Source of the DNA: Alteromonas_E sp965248545
GTDB lineage: Bacteria; Pseudomonadota; Gammaproteobacteria; Enterobacterales; Alteromonadaceae
DNA: 64,000 nt
NCBI GenBank assembly: GCA_965248545.1
Contig: OZ252110.1
Location: forward strand, 620,001 to 684,000
Direction: 5' to 3'
Position 1 is the stretch's first letter, and every line of letters starts with the position of its first letter. This document shows, piece after piece, positions 44,650 through 54,400 of this stretch. The notes beneath the pieces were generated by a model. The model did not search any database, was not told the DNA's origin, and saw only the letters and a program-made list of their open reading frames with translations. A program made the position numbers and the translations under genes.

Positions 44650-45876
44650 TTACAGTGAGTCGATTAACGGATATACGTGTTCAATCATCCACTTTTCCAT
44701 TCCTACCCAGCCGTCTTCAACCTGAAACATCACGACAACTTGTAGCGCATTTTGTGGATCGACCCAAAAGACGGTCCCCCCTAGCCCAGACCAGAAGAAG
44801 CTTCCTTGCGCACGACTGTCGCCAGATATTTCTTTTACTCCGACGCCATAACCAAAGCCCGCGCCTTTGTAAACGCGAGGTAAGAAGTGCTTATCCAGGC
44901 CAGCGATATGTGATGTAACCATCTGTTCTAATAGCGCCTCCGACAATATCCTACGTCCGTTAAACACACCGCCATTGGCCAACATATCAACAAAATTTGC
45001 GTAGTCTTGTGCCGTTGAAACTAAACCACCACCGGCGGAAATAAGCTGCGGCTTGGACAAGTATTCTGAGTCTTCAGCTTCCTCAACAAACAGAATATGC
45101 TCTTTGTCAAAGGTATACGCCTTTTCGAAAGTCCCAGCATCGTATTCATACATATCAACCAAGCGATGATGCTCTGATTCCGGCACGTAAAAACCGGTAT
45201 CGTTCATATTCAACGGTTCAAACAGATATTGTTGAAAATACTCATCTAGGGGTTGCTTAGTCACCGCTTCAATGATTGCGCCCTGAATATCGCTGGCAAT
45301 ACTGTATTCGAATCGCGTACCTGGCACAAACTTCAGGTCAATACCCGATAGATCGTCGACCAGATCGGTTAAATCATTGCTTCTGGAGAGAGGATTGGCG
45401 ATTAAATAGCGGATATCAACCCAGTTCTTTAATCCTCCGCCATAACCAAAACCTGCAGTGTGACTCAATAACTGATGAACGGTAACCGTCTGGAGCTGAC
45501 CATCGAATTCAAACGGCTCAAACTCAGGTAAATATGATCGAATATCCGCATTTAAGTCGACTAGCCCCTTGTCGACTAATTGTAAAAGCGCAACAGCAGC
45601 TAGAGGTTTGGACATGGAGTAGATTCTAAAGATGTCGCTGGTTGCCACAGGGCGGTCTCCATCGACATTGACCTTACCATAAGCTCGGTGCAAAACCTGA
45701 GTATCGTTATGCTCGATATGAACAACCACTCCCGGCAACTCGTGCTCGACCAACAAAGCATTCAAGTTTCGCTCAAAGGTTGCTATTTCGGACTCCGGCG
45801 TCTCGCTCGCCCAAATAGAACAAGTAAGCGCCAAGCTACCAATCAATAGACCCGCATTTGATATCTTTTTAAACAT
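44650..45876 (-). CDS. Exported serine hydrolase, beta-lactamase class C / EstB family
   Basis: Start set at ATG 45876, which opens a signal peptide (MFKKISNAGLLIGSLALTCSIWASE). The 408-residue protein has the serine-lysine dyad SMSKPL (S-x-x-K, near residue 80), HTAGFGYGGG, and the second element FEYSIASDIQG, where Tyr-Ser replaces the Tyr-x-Asn of true AmpC enzymes; this favours an esterase or peptidase over a beta-lactamase. A third motif corresponds to WSGLGGTVFW. Likely periplasmic. Followed at 22 bases by the two-component genes. Confidence 0.9.
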   Translation of the reverse strand: MFKKISNAGLLIGSLALTCSIWASETPESEIATFERNLNALLVEHELPGVVVHIEHNDTQVLHRAYGKVNVDGDRPVATSDIFRIYSMSKPLAAVALLQLVDKGLVDLNADIRSYLPEFEPFEFDGQLQTVTVHQLLSHTAGFGYGGGLKNWVDIRYLIANPLSRSNDLTDLVDDLSGIDLKFVPGTRFEYSIASDIQGAIIEAVTKQPLDEYFQQYLFEPLNMNDTGFYVPESEHHRLVDMYEYDAGTFEKAYTFDKEHILFVEEAEDSEYLSKPQLISAGGGLVSTAQDYANFVDMLANGGVFNGRRILSEALLEQMVTSHIAGLDKHFLPRVYKGAGFGYGVGVKEISGDSRAQGSFFWSGLGGTVFWVDPQNALQVVVMFQVEDGWVGMEKWMIEHVYPLIDSL

Positions 45877-45979
45877 AAAACTTAACTTCCCGTTTGCAGT
45901 TGCTTCGGAAATCAAGTTAACCGGAACAAGGTGAACCCAATGTAAATTGGACGTGTTTCTCAGTTCTTTAACTAAGCCG

Positions 45980-46891
45980 TTAACACGCCTGTAGCATGGC
46001 AGATATATGCTGTTTAAACGCGTGTGTCACAGGTGAAATCACTTTACCCTTTGGGGTTACTAAATACCATCGACTCCGTATCGGTAGCTCTCGCACTTGC
46101 AACTCAACCAGATTTCCTGGCGCCATATGACTCAGCGCATGACGGCTGATGATCGCGACACCAAGCCCGGCCACCACAGACTCTTTGATTGCTTCATTAC
46201 TGGCAATGGTCAACATGCGCGTTTCTGGCGCGCCACGCTCGGCGAAAAATCGTTCTATCGCAAAGCGTGTACCCGAGCCTTTCTCTCGAATCAGCAGCCG
46301 CTCGTTTCGAATATCTCGCCATGTGAGCGCATTTTTGATCGTTAAAGGGTGATCACTGGGTGCGACCAACACCAATGGATTCTCGGCCACAGGTTGAATG
46401 TCAATATCCAATTCGCGAGGCGGGTGACTGAATAGGTAAATATCGTCTAAATTCTGACTGAGTCGCGCGATGATTTCCGCTCGATTACCGACATTAAACT
46501 CAGGCTCAATATCAGGAAACGCCTGACAAAAAGACCCAAGCCAAGTCGGTACTAAGTACTTTGATGTGGTAACAGCAGAAATTCTCAAGCGGCCATAGGA
46601 TAATCCAGCGCGTTTAGCGAGACGCATTTCCAAATCATCCAGTACATCAAACATCGATCTGCTAGCGGTTAGGAGCTCCTCACCGGCATCGGTCAGGAAC
46701 ATCTTTTTGCCAACATATTCAAACAAATCCGCCTGAACGGTTTGTGACAGTTTACTCAACTGAGTCGATACCGTAGGTTGCGCCAAATGCAGGGCTTGGG
46801 CAGCCTCAGTGACACTTCTCCGTTCTGCAACCGATTTGAAGATCTCCAATTGCCGAAACGTTAATTGTCGCGTGTGGAACTTACTTCGCAT
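45980..46891 (-). CDS. LysR-family regulator, CbbR-like
   Basis: A 303-residue regulator with N-terminal winged helix (LTFRQLEIFKSVAERRSVTEAAQAL, QPTVSTQLSKLSQTV) and a substrate-binding domain of the CbbR/CysB type (SYGRLRISAVTTSKYLVP; VVAGLGVAIISRHAL). It is divergent from the isocitrate dehydrogenase gene across 113 bases. That gap holds an AT-rich inverted repeat ATAAT-CT-ATTAT (46932-46943), a possible LysR site or promoter element. It probably controls the dehydrogenase gene. Confidence 0.92.
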   Translation of the reverse strand: MRSKFHTRQLTFRQLEIFKSVAERRSVTEAAQALHLAQPTVSTQLSKLSQTVQADLFEYVGKKMFLTDAGEELLTASRSMFDVLDDLEMRLAKRAGLSYGRLRISAVTTSKYLVPTWLGSFCQAFPDIEPEFNVGNRAEIIARLSQNLDDIYLFSHPPRELDIDIQPVAENPLVLVAPSDHPLTIKNALTWRDIRNERLLIREKGSGTRFAIERFFAERGAPETRMLTIASNEAIKESVVAGLGVAIISRHALSHMAPGNLVELQVRELPIRSRWYLVTPKGKVISPVTHAFKQHISAMLQAC

Positions 46892-47004
46892 GGCGTCATT
46901 GCATTTATTTTTATAGATACATAATGAAAATATAATCTATTATCGCAAATTTTAAAAATCTCTAGAATCTGCCTCCGACAGACAAAATCGTTGTGGAGAT
47001 AGAC
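46892..47004. promoter_or_regulatory. Divergent control region between LysR and isocitrate dehydrogenase
   Basis: 113 AT-rich bases serving two divergent promoters. ATAAT (46932-46936) and ATTAT (46939-46943) form a short inverted repeat consistent with LysR-type binding. GGAG six bases before 47005 is the ribosome site of the dehydrogenase. Confidence 0.45.
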
Positions 47005-48447
47005 ATGAACAAATCAATTAGACCCATCACGGTAGCATACGGTGATGGCATCGGGCCTTCGATAATGGAAGCGACCTTACGCATCCTATTTGCCGCAGGT
47101 GCGCGAATCGCACCGGAGAATATTCATATCGGCGAGCAAGTTTATTTGAGTGGACAAGACAATGGCATCGACGACTCAGCTTGGGCGTCATTGCGCCGCA
47201 CCAAAGTGTTTCTTAAAGCGCCAATCACCACGCCTCAAGGCAGCGGCTACAAAAGCTTAAATGTGAGTATGCGTAAAGCGTTGGGTTTATATGCAAATGT
47301 TCGCCCTTGTATAGCGTATGCGCCATTTGTAGACACTAAACACCCCAATATGAATATGGTAATCATCCGCGAAAACGAAGAAGACTTGTACGCCGGTATT
47401 GAGCATCGTCAAACCTCAGAGGTGTATCAGTGCCTTAAATTGATCACTCGCCCTGGTTGTGAGCGTATCGCCCGTTACGCATTTGAATATGCGCGCCAGA
47501 ACGGCCGTAAACGCGTGACTTGTATGATCAAAGATAACATCATGAAATTCACTGATGGTTTATTCCACAAGGTCTTTAAGGAAGTTGGTGAAGAATACCC
47601 AGATATCACTCAAGACAGTATGATAATCGACATCGGCGCCGCGCGTATCGCCGATACGCCCGAAGACTTTGACGTCGTGGTAATGCCCAATTTATACGGT
47701 GACATTGTCTCGGATGTCGCTGCACAGATCGCCGGTTCAGTGGGAATGGCAGGATCGGCTAACATCGGCGACCAGTGTGCCATGTTTGAAGCCATTCATG
47801 GGTCGGCACCGGATCTAGCCGGAAAAGATATTGCCAATCCATCTGGCTTACTGCATGGGGCGATTCAAATGCTGGTGCACATTGGCCAAGGTGATGTGGC
47901 CGAAAATATCCATAACGCTTGGCTCTGTGCACTCGAAGATGGCCTGCATACCGCCGACGTGTACAAACACGATATCAGTCAACAGAAAGTCGGCACTATG
48001 GCGTTTGCTGAAGCGGTAATTGAGAGGCTAGGGAAACAACCACAGTCACTGGCGCCGGTTTCATATGCCAACAGCAAACCACTCAAATTAGCACGTCCGA
48101 CTCGGTCAGCACAGATTGATAAGACATTAGTGGGGATCGATGTATTTCTGCAATGGCGAAACGCCGAGCCGCTCGTGTTGGGTGAGAAGCTAAATCAACT
48201 CAACCAAGAAAATATCAAACTGCAACTGATAACCAATCGAGGTGTAAAGGTTTGGCCTAAAGGGCTACCCGAGACGTTCTGTGTGGACCATTGGCGCTGT
48301 CGCTTTACGTCGCCCAATAAGAAAATCGACTTTGCCGAAATACTGGCACTGCAAACAAGACTGCATGATGCGGGTCTAGATGTAGTCAAGACCGAGAACT
48401 TGTATGACTTTGATGGTGAGCCCGGTTACGCCGCTGTACATGGCTAA
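47005..48447 (+). CDS. icd: NADP-type isocitrate dehydrogenase with C-terminal extension
   Basis: Start set at ATG 47005 with GGAG six bases upstream. The 480-residue protein has the isocitrate/isopropylmalate dehydrogenase core (residues ~1-340: VAYGDGIGPSIMEATLRI; RENEEDLYAGIEHR; metal-binding NLYGDIVSDVAAQIAGSVGMAGSAN in two parts; FEAIHGSAPDLAGKDIANP). A ~140-residue C-terminal domain (KTLVGIDVFLQWR ...) follows, as in Thermus and alphaproteobacterial enzymes, unlike E. coli Icd. Substrate residues aligned to E. coli S113, N115, R119 and R129 are Ser84, Asn86, Arg90 and Arg100. Ser84 is the candidate AceK site. Regulated probably by the divergent LysR. Confidence 0.9.
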   Translation: MNKSIRPITVAYGDGIGPSIMEATLRILFAAGARIAPENIHIGEQVYLSGQDNGIDDSAWASLRRTKVFLKAPITTPQGSGYKSLNVSMRKALGLYANVRPCIAYAPFVDTKHPNMNMVIIRENEEDLYAGIEHRQTSEVYQCLKLITRPGCERIARYAFEYARQNGRKRVTCMIKDNIMKFTDGLFHKVFKEVGEEYPDITQDSMIIDIGAARIADTPEDFDVVVMPNLYGDIVSDVAAQIAGSVGMAGSANIGDQCAMFEAIHGSAPDLAGKDIANPSGLLHGAIQMLVHIGQGDVAENIHNAWLCALEDGLHTADVYKHDISQQKVGTMAFAEAVIERLGKQPQSLAPVSYANSKPLKLARPTRSAQIDKTLVGIDVFLQWRNAEPLVLGEKLNQLNQENIKLQLITNRGVKVWPKGLPETFCVDHWRCRFTSPNKKIDFAEILALQTRLHDAGLDVVKTENLYDFDGEPGYAAVHG

Positions 48448-48472
48448 TTGAACTTCAATTTAAGGCAAAAAA

Positions 48473-48493
48473 AGACCGGCTATTGGCCGGTCT
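48473..48493. terminator. Bidirectional intrinsic terminator
   Basis: AGACCGGC (48473-48480) and GCCGGTCT (48486-48493) with a 5-base loop. On the minus strand seven T residues follow, ending arcB; on the plus strand it follows the dehydrogenase gene. Confidence 0.9.
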
Positions 48494-48502
48494 TGTACAG
48501 AA

Positions 48503-50851
48503 TTAATCTTCTACCGTTTGCTCGCTTAGCCAATCCGATAGCATCGTCATATCCTTTTGTACTGCCATTTGCAGTTCCTCCACCCAGTCGTGGACATTCT
48601 GCCACCACGCCGGATGGTCGCCTTGTTGAATTTGGTTGGCGATTCGTTGCACGCGAGCCAGCCCTACAGAACCCGCTGCGCCCTTTATTTTGTGAGCCTG
48701 TGAACACACTTCAGATTTTTCATCTGCGCTTAGGCTGAGTTGCAAAATTTCCATATATTCAGGCATCTTGTCTTGGAATACTTTCACGCTAGTTCTCACC
48801 ATGTCTTCACCTATGGTATCCACTAACATTTGTAACAACTCCAAATCCAACACGTTACCGAGATCGTTACTCTGTTTTGGCTTTTCTACTTCTGGCACAG
48901 GTGATACGGTGGGCTCTGAGAACAACTCATTGAACACTTCAATTACGCGTGATTTTTTAATCGGCTTGGCAATGATGTCATCAAATCCATTTTGCAGGTA
49001 TTCCTCTCGTTTCTTGATCACATTTGCCGTTAACGCAACGATCGGTGTTTGCATCACTAACTCCTCGTCCAGCAGTGTTTTAGCAACATCAAAACCGTTC
49101 ATATCGGGTAACTGGATATCAAGTAAAATTAGATCATAAGTGCTCGCTCGGGCCTTATCGATAGCTTCCTGTCCAGTCATTGCAACATCCACGTGTTGGC
49201 CGAGTTTTTCAAGTAGTGCTTTGGCTACCATTACGTTCAATTCAATATCTTCAACCAGGAGGATATTGAGTTTGTCGACCTTCAGTGATTCCAGCTGAAC
49301 GGGCCTACTGGATATTTCAACGGGTAGTTCTATCTCAAAACGAGAGCCACTCCCTACTTTACTCTGCACTGCGATCTTACCGTTCATTAGGTCAACCATT
49401 TGCTTACAAATTGCCAAACCAATACCCGTTCCTGTTGCCGTTTGATGATCTGGGTGGTCAACTTGGTAATACATCGCGAAAATTTTATCTAGTTCTTCTT
49501 GAGGAATCCCTACCCCAGTATCTTCAACTACATAGGTTATCAAGGAGACGCCATGCTCTGGCTTGGTCGCTGACACCGTCAGACGGACTTTGCCCTTGGG
49601 CGTAAACTTGACCGCATTGAACAGTATATTCCACAACACCTGACGCAAACGCGTACCGTCAACTTCAATCAACTTTGGTAAGGGCTCGTTAATTTGCCAG
49701 GAGAAGTCCAAGCCTTTATCAGCCGCTAGAAGCCTGATAATACTGCCCAACTCGTCAGTAAATTCCTGCAGAGAGACTGTCTTCAGTGACAGCTCTAATT
49801 TATCGCGATCCAAACGATCCAGGTCGATAATATCGTTAAAAATATTGCCCAGCGTAATCGCGCTTGCGTAAATAGTGCTCACCCAATTGAACTGCTCTTT
49901 GGTCAGTTCGGTATCGCGCAACATCCGGCTCAGCCCGACGATACCATTCAACGGCGTTCTCAATTCATGACTTATGGTCGCAATAAAACGGGTTTTGTCC
50001 GTGCTCGCTTTGGCCGCAGCACTGGCCGCTTGTTTACGTTCGGTCATGTCTCGTCCAAACGCTAGTAATCCTAAGCGGTCACCATCATTGTCGAAGAACG
50101 GCACTTTACGCATTTCAAAGTAACGGCGGCGCCCATCGGCAAAGCGCAACCACAGTTCTTCGGTAATACTCGCGTTGCTCTCCAGAACTTCATGATCACT
50201 AGCAACAACTTGCTTCGCTAAGTCTTCTTCGTAAACGTCATGGGGAGTAAGGCCCAGCAGTTCTTCTTGAGTTTTTCCAGTTAACTGCTCGGCGACTCGG
50301 TTACAGCCAGCGAATCGTCCCTCTTCATTGCGGTAGTAAATCAAATCGGGCGAGGCATCGATAATCGAGCGCAGTAAGGTCGATAATGTACGCGCCTGCA
50401 TTTCTTGCTCAGATTTGTCTTTGATTTCTTTTTCTAATTCAACAAAGACCGATTCTCGCTCCAATTGCGCGGCTTTGCGCTGCTCAATCTCATGATTCAA
50501 TTGACGGATATTGTGCTGTAACTCCCGATTTAGGAAAACATCTTCCTCGCGTAACTTCTCCATTTGTTCGAGCAGTTCTTGGAGGTGTGTGCGAGAGTGT
50601 TCAAGTTGCTTGATCAACTCACTAAAAAAGTACAACACGAACGGCGCGCTTAGCATGGTTAAAAAGAATGCGCTAATTAAGTCTTCCAATTCGGCCGGAC
50701 TATCCAAACTAATCCGGATGATATACGAGCCCCCCATGGTATAAACTAGGCTGCCTAAAACAAAAAGGATGCTTAATTTGAAAGCACCAAAACGTTCAAT
50801 AAACTGGGCAAAACGAATTGCCCATGAATCTTTCGGTGTGTGATCGTGCAT
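48503..50851 (-). CDS. arcB: Aerobic respiration control hybrid sensor kinase ArcB
   Basis: Tripartite inner-membrane kinase of the ArcA/ArcB redox system. The 782-residue protein has two N-terminal helices (about 24-46 and 56-80), a leucine-zipper coiled coil (about 80-150), PAS domain (about 160-275), phospho-acceptor His295 (TISHELRTPLNGIVGLSR), ATPase (DTGVGIP; GTGIGLA), receiver Asp578 (LILLDIQLPDMNG) and HPt His720 (CSQAHKIKGAAGSVGL). The PAS keeps Cys183, equivalent to redox-active Cys180 of E. coli, but the second cysteine (E. coli Cys241, in RKACFEIRKV) is Tyr here (RRRYFEMRKV). Sits next to gltBD, as in E. coli. Confidence 0.97.
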   Translation of the reverse strand: MHDHTPKDSWAIRFAQFIERFGAFKLSILFVLGSLVYTMGGSYIIRISLDSPAELEDLISAFFLTMLSAPFVLYFFSELIKQLEHSRTHLQELLEQMEKLREEDVFLNRELQHNIRQLNHEIEQRKAAQLERESVFVELEKEIKDKSEQEMQARTLSTLLRSIIDASPDLIYYRNEEGRFAGCNRVAEQLTGKTQEELLGLTPHDVYEEDLAKQVVASDHEVLESNASITEELWLRFADGRRRYFEMRKVPFFDNDGDRLGLLAFGRDMTERKQAASAAAKASTDKTRFIATISHELRTPLNGIVGLSRMLRDTELTKEQFNWVSTIYASAITLGNIFNDIIDLDRLDRDKLELSLKTVSLQEFTDELGSIIRLLAADKGLDFSWQINEPLPKLIEVDGTRLRQVLWNILFNAVKFTPKGKVRLTVSATKPEHGVSLITYVVEDTGVGIPQEELDKIFAMYYQVDHPDHQTATGTGIGLAICKQMVDLMNGKIAVQSKVGSGSRFEIELPVEISSRPVQLESLKVDKLNILLVEDIELNVMVAKALLEKLGQHVDVAMTGQEAIDKARASTYDLILLDIQLPDMNGFDVAKTLLDEELVMQTPIVALTANVIKKREEYLQNGFDDIIAKPIKKSRVIEVFNELFSEPTVSPVPEVEKPKQSNDLGNVLDLELLQMLVDTIGEDMVRTSVKVFQDKMPEYMEILQLSLSADEKSEVCSQAHKIKGAAGSVGLARVQRIANQIQQGDHPAWWQNVHDWVEELQMAVQKDMTMLSDWLSEQTVED

Positions 50852-51450
50852 AAGAAATCAAAGCGTTAAAATACCAATGTCGCAATGGTAGCAAGAATCG
50901 CAGTCCAGGCGAGTGTTAAAATAAAAAATAAACGGCAATTCCATTTCGGAACAAAAATCGCATAACTATGCATCCATCCTGGACCAATCTTGCATACCTA
51001 TGCAAGAAGCCATAGCTAAATGAGAGTCATTTATAATTGTAAAAAGCATGTTAAATAATCAAAACTGGTGTACCAGTGAGCAATAGCCGAGATAAATTAG
51101 TTGTTATTGCAACCGTTTTGAAATAAGCATAAAACACTGATTTATATAGACAATACATAAAACATCTTGAATTCAAATGAATCAGTGTGATTTGAGAATT
51201 GATTTTCTAAACATTCCTCGGTATTTTGTTGAGTCCGCTACAACAATAATGAATAAAAATGCGGTTCTAAAAGGGCCTGGTATCCTCACAGCACACAACG
51301 ACGACCAAAAACAATAAGCACTACAATAATATGAAGTGGTAGCGCCGCAGCTAATGCGGACAAGCCGCTCGATGATAGGTGCAAGGTATCTACTGGTTCT
51401 GCTCAAACCTTGTCGGAATTCCCGATAGGTAAGGCAATAGGAGTTTAGGA
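50852..51450. promoter_or_regulatory. arcB-gltB divergent intergenic region with palindromes
   Basis: 599 AT-rich bases with no convincing gene. It contains TCTTGCATA (50988-50996) and TATGCAAGA (50999-51007), a perfect 9-bp inverted repeat with a 2-base centre. A second site is ACTGGT-GT-ACCAGT (51064-51077). A TTGAAA (51118) and TATATA (51143) lie further on but with a 19-base gap, too long for a firm promoter call. An open minus-strand frame reaching into gltB has no supporting signal. Confidence 0.5.
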
Positions 51451-54400
51451 ATGAGTTTATATAATCCTGCCGACTCACGGGATAACTGTGGGTTTGGATT
51501 GATCGCCCATGTGCAAGGGGAAGCAAGTCATCGCTTGATTTCCACTGCCATTGAAGGGCTGGATCGCATGCAACACCGTGGCGGTATTGCCGCTGATGGT
51601 AAAACCGGTGACGGGTGTGGACTATTGTTGCAAAAGCCGGATGGATTCTTTCATGCAATTGCCGAGGACAACGGTTGGCGATTGAGTAAAAAATACGGCG
51701 TCGGTACCGTATTTTTCAGTCAGGACAAAGCACTTGCCGAGGCCGCGCGAGCAGTAATAAACGAGGAACTGGTCAAGGAAACGCTCACCCTAGTCGGTTG
51801 GCGTGAAGTTCCCGTTGATCACAGTGTTCTTGGTGATCTAGCGAAAACTGGCGTGCCGCAAATTGAACAGGTATTCGTCAATGCGCCAACGGGCTGGCGC
51901 AAGCGCGACCTGGAGCGCCGTTTGTTTATGGTACGCCGTCGGGTTGAAAAACGTTTGAGTAGCGACCCTGATTTTTACATCGCGTGCCTCTCAGGCTTGG
52001 TTACCATATATAAAGGTTTGGTAATGCCGCGCGATTTGTCCAAATTTTACTTGGACTTAGCCGACCCTCGAATGGAAAGTGCAATTTGTGTTTTCCATCA
52101 ACGGTTCTCAACTAATACGCTTCCTAAGTGGCCTCTGGCACAGCCATTCCGATTCCTCGCTCACAATGGTGAAATCAATACCATCAAAGGCAACCGCGAT
52201 TGGGCAATGGCGCGAACGGGTAAATTTGCGACCCCGTTAATTCCAGATTTGAAAGATGCTGCGCCGTTCGTTAACACTGAAGGATCGGATTCCAGTTCAC
52301 TCGATAACATGCTGGAACTGTTCCTTGCAGGCGGTATGGATCTATTCCGAGCGATGCGGTTATTGGTTCCACCCGCGTACCAAAACAACGATACGATGGA
52401 TCCAGAGCTTCGCGCCTTCTACGAATTTAACTCAATGCACATGGAGCCATGGGACGGCCCTGCAGGTATCGTACTGACAAACGGTCGCCACGTTGCCTGT
52501 AACCTCGATAGAAATGGGCTCCGACCGGCTCGCTATGTCATCACTGACGATGGCTTTATTACGCTGGCTTCAGAAGTTGGCATCTGGGATTACGCACCTG
52601 AATCAGTGATTGAGAAAGGCCGAGTCGGTCCAGGCGAGATGCTGGCGGTAGACACGTATACCGGCAAGATCATGCGCTCCGACGAGATTGATGAAGATTT
52701 AAAAGACCGACATCCTTACCAAGAGTGGTTGGACAAACACATTCGTCGCCTCACACCGATTGAGCAAATGGACGCGAGTTTGATTGGACAGCGGGTTTTT
52801 GATGATGAAGCATTGTCGACATACCACAAGTTGTTCAATTATAGCTACGAAGAAATTCAACAAGTCATCAAGGTACTGGCTAAAGACGGGCAGGAAGCGG
52901 TTGGCTCGATGGGCGACGACACACCAATGGCGGTCATGTCGTCCAAACACCGAACCTTGTACGACTATTTCCGCCAACAGTTTGCGCAGGTAACCAACCC
53001 GCCGATTGATTCGCTGCGTGAAAACCACGTCATGTCATTGGCTACGTGCATTGGGCGCGAGCAAAATGTCTTCAGTGAAACCAGTGGTTATGCTGACCGA
53101 GTGTTGTTCGATTCACCCGTATTAATGTATACCGACTTAAAGCAGTTGCGTGAGTTCAATCCAGAAAACTACTATTCCGAAGTAGTCGAGCTTAACTATG
53201 CGCCAGAAGAAGGCCTCAAGAAAGCCCTCGAGCGCGTTTGTGGAGAAGTCGAATATCTGGTTAAACAAAAGCACGCGGCATTTATTATCCTGTCAGACCG
53301 TAATATTAAGCCCAATCGATTACCGATACCGGCGGCTATGGCGGTGGGTGCAGTTCATCAACGCTTGGTAGCCAAGCAACTGCGTTGCGACGCTAATATC
53401 GTGGTAGAGACAGCCAGCGCGCGGGACCCCCACCATTTCGCAGTACTGCTGGGGTTAGGTGCAACCGCAATATATCCATTCTTAGCTTATGAAACCATTG
53501 AACAAATGGCAGAAGCTGGTGAGTTTGACGTTTCCGTCATGCAGGCAGTGTTGAACTATCGCAAAGGGATCAACAAAGGCCTGTATAAAATCATGTCAAA
53601 GATGGGCATTAGCACCATCGCGAGCTACCGCAGCTCTAAGCTGTTTGAAGCAGTCGGCATCAACGAAGATGTAATCGACATGTGCTTTAGAGGTATACAC
53701 AGCCGTATTCAAGGCGCAAGCTTTGACGATTTTGAACAAGATGCCATCAATCTCAATCGCATCGCTTGGTTAAAACGCAAGAAAATTTCTCATGGCGGTT
53801 TGCTCAAGTATGTACACGACGGTGAATACCATGCCTACAATCCGGACGTTGTTAGAACCTTGCAAGAAGCGGTTAAGAGTGGCGACTATACTGACTATCA
53901 GAAATACGCTGCGCTAGTAAATGAACGCGCGCCATCACACCTGCGCGACCTGCTTGCATTGCGCGATGACATTACGCCGATCGATATTAACAGTGTTGAA
54001 CCAGCTGAGAATCTATACCCGCGGTTTGATACAGCGGCAATGTCGATTGGCGCATTAAGTCCTGAAGCACATGAAGCCCTCGCTATTGCCATGAATCGTT
54101 TAGGCGGGAATTCAAATTCAGGTGAAGGTGGCGAGGACAAACGCCGCTTTAATACCGAACGCAACTCTAAAATCAAGCAAGTGGCATCAGGCCGTTTTGG
54201 TGTAACCCCTCACTATTTGGTTAATGCCAGTGTTATTCAGATTAAAGTTGCGCAGGGTGCTAAACCCGGTGAAGGTGGACAATTGCCCGGTGATAAAGTC
54301 AATCAGTATATCGCTGAGCTGCGCTACTCGGTTCCAGGCGTTACATTGATTTCACCGCCACCTCATCACGACATTTACTCGATTGAAGATCTGGCTCAGC

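Noticed and set aside
44650..45876. Antibiotic-resistance class C beta-lactamase
   Set aside because: The Tyr-x-Asn motif is replaced by Tyr-Ser as in EstB-type esterases, so resistance is not supported.
51182..51658. A 158-codon minus-strand frame running from the intergenic region into gltB
   Set aside because: It overlaps 200 bases of a certain gene on the other strand, has odd composition and no ribosome site.
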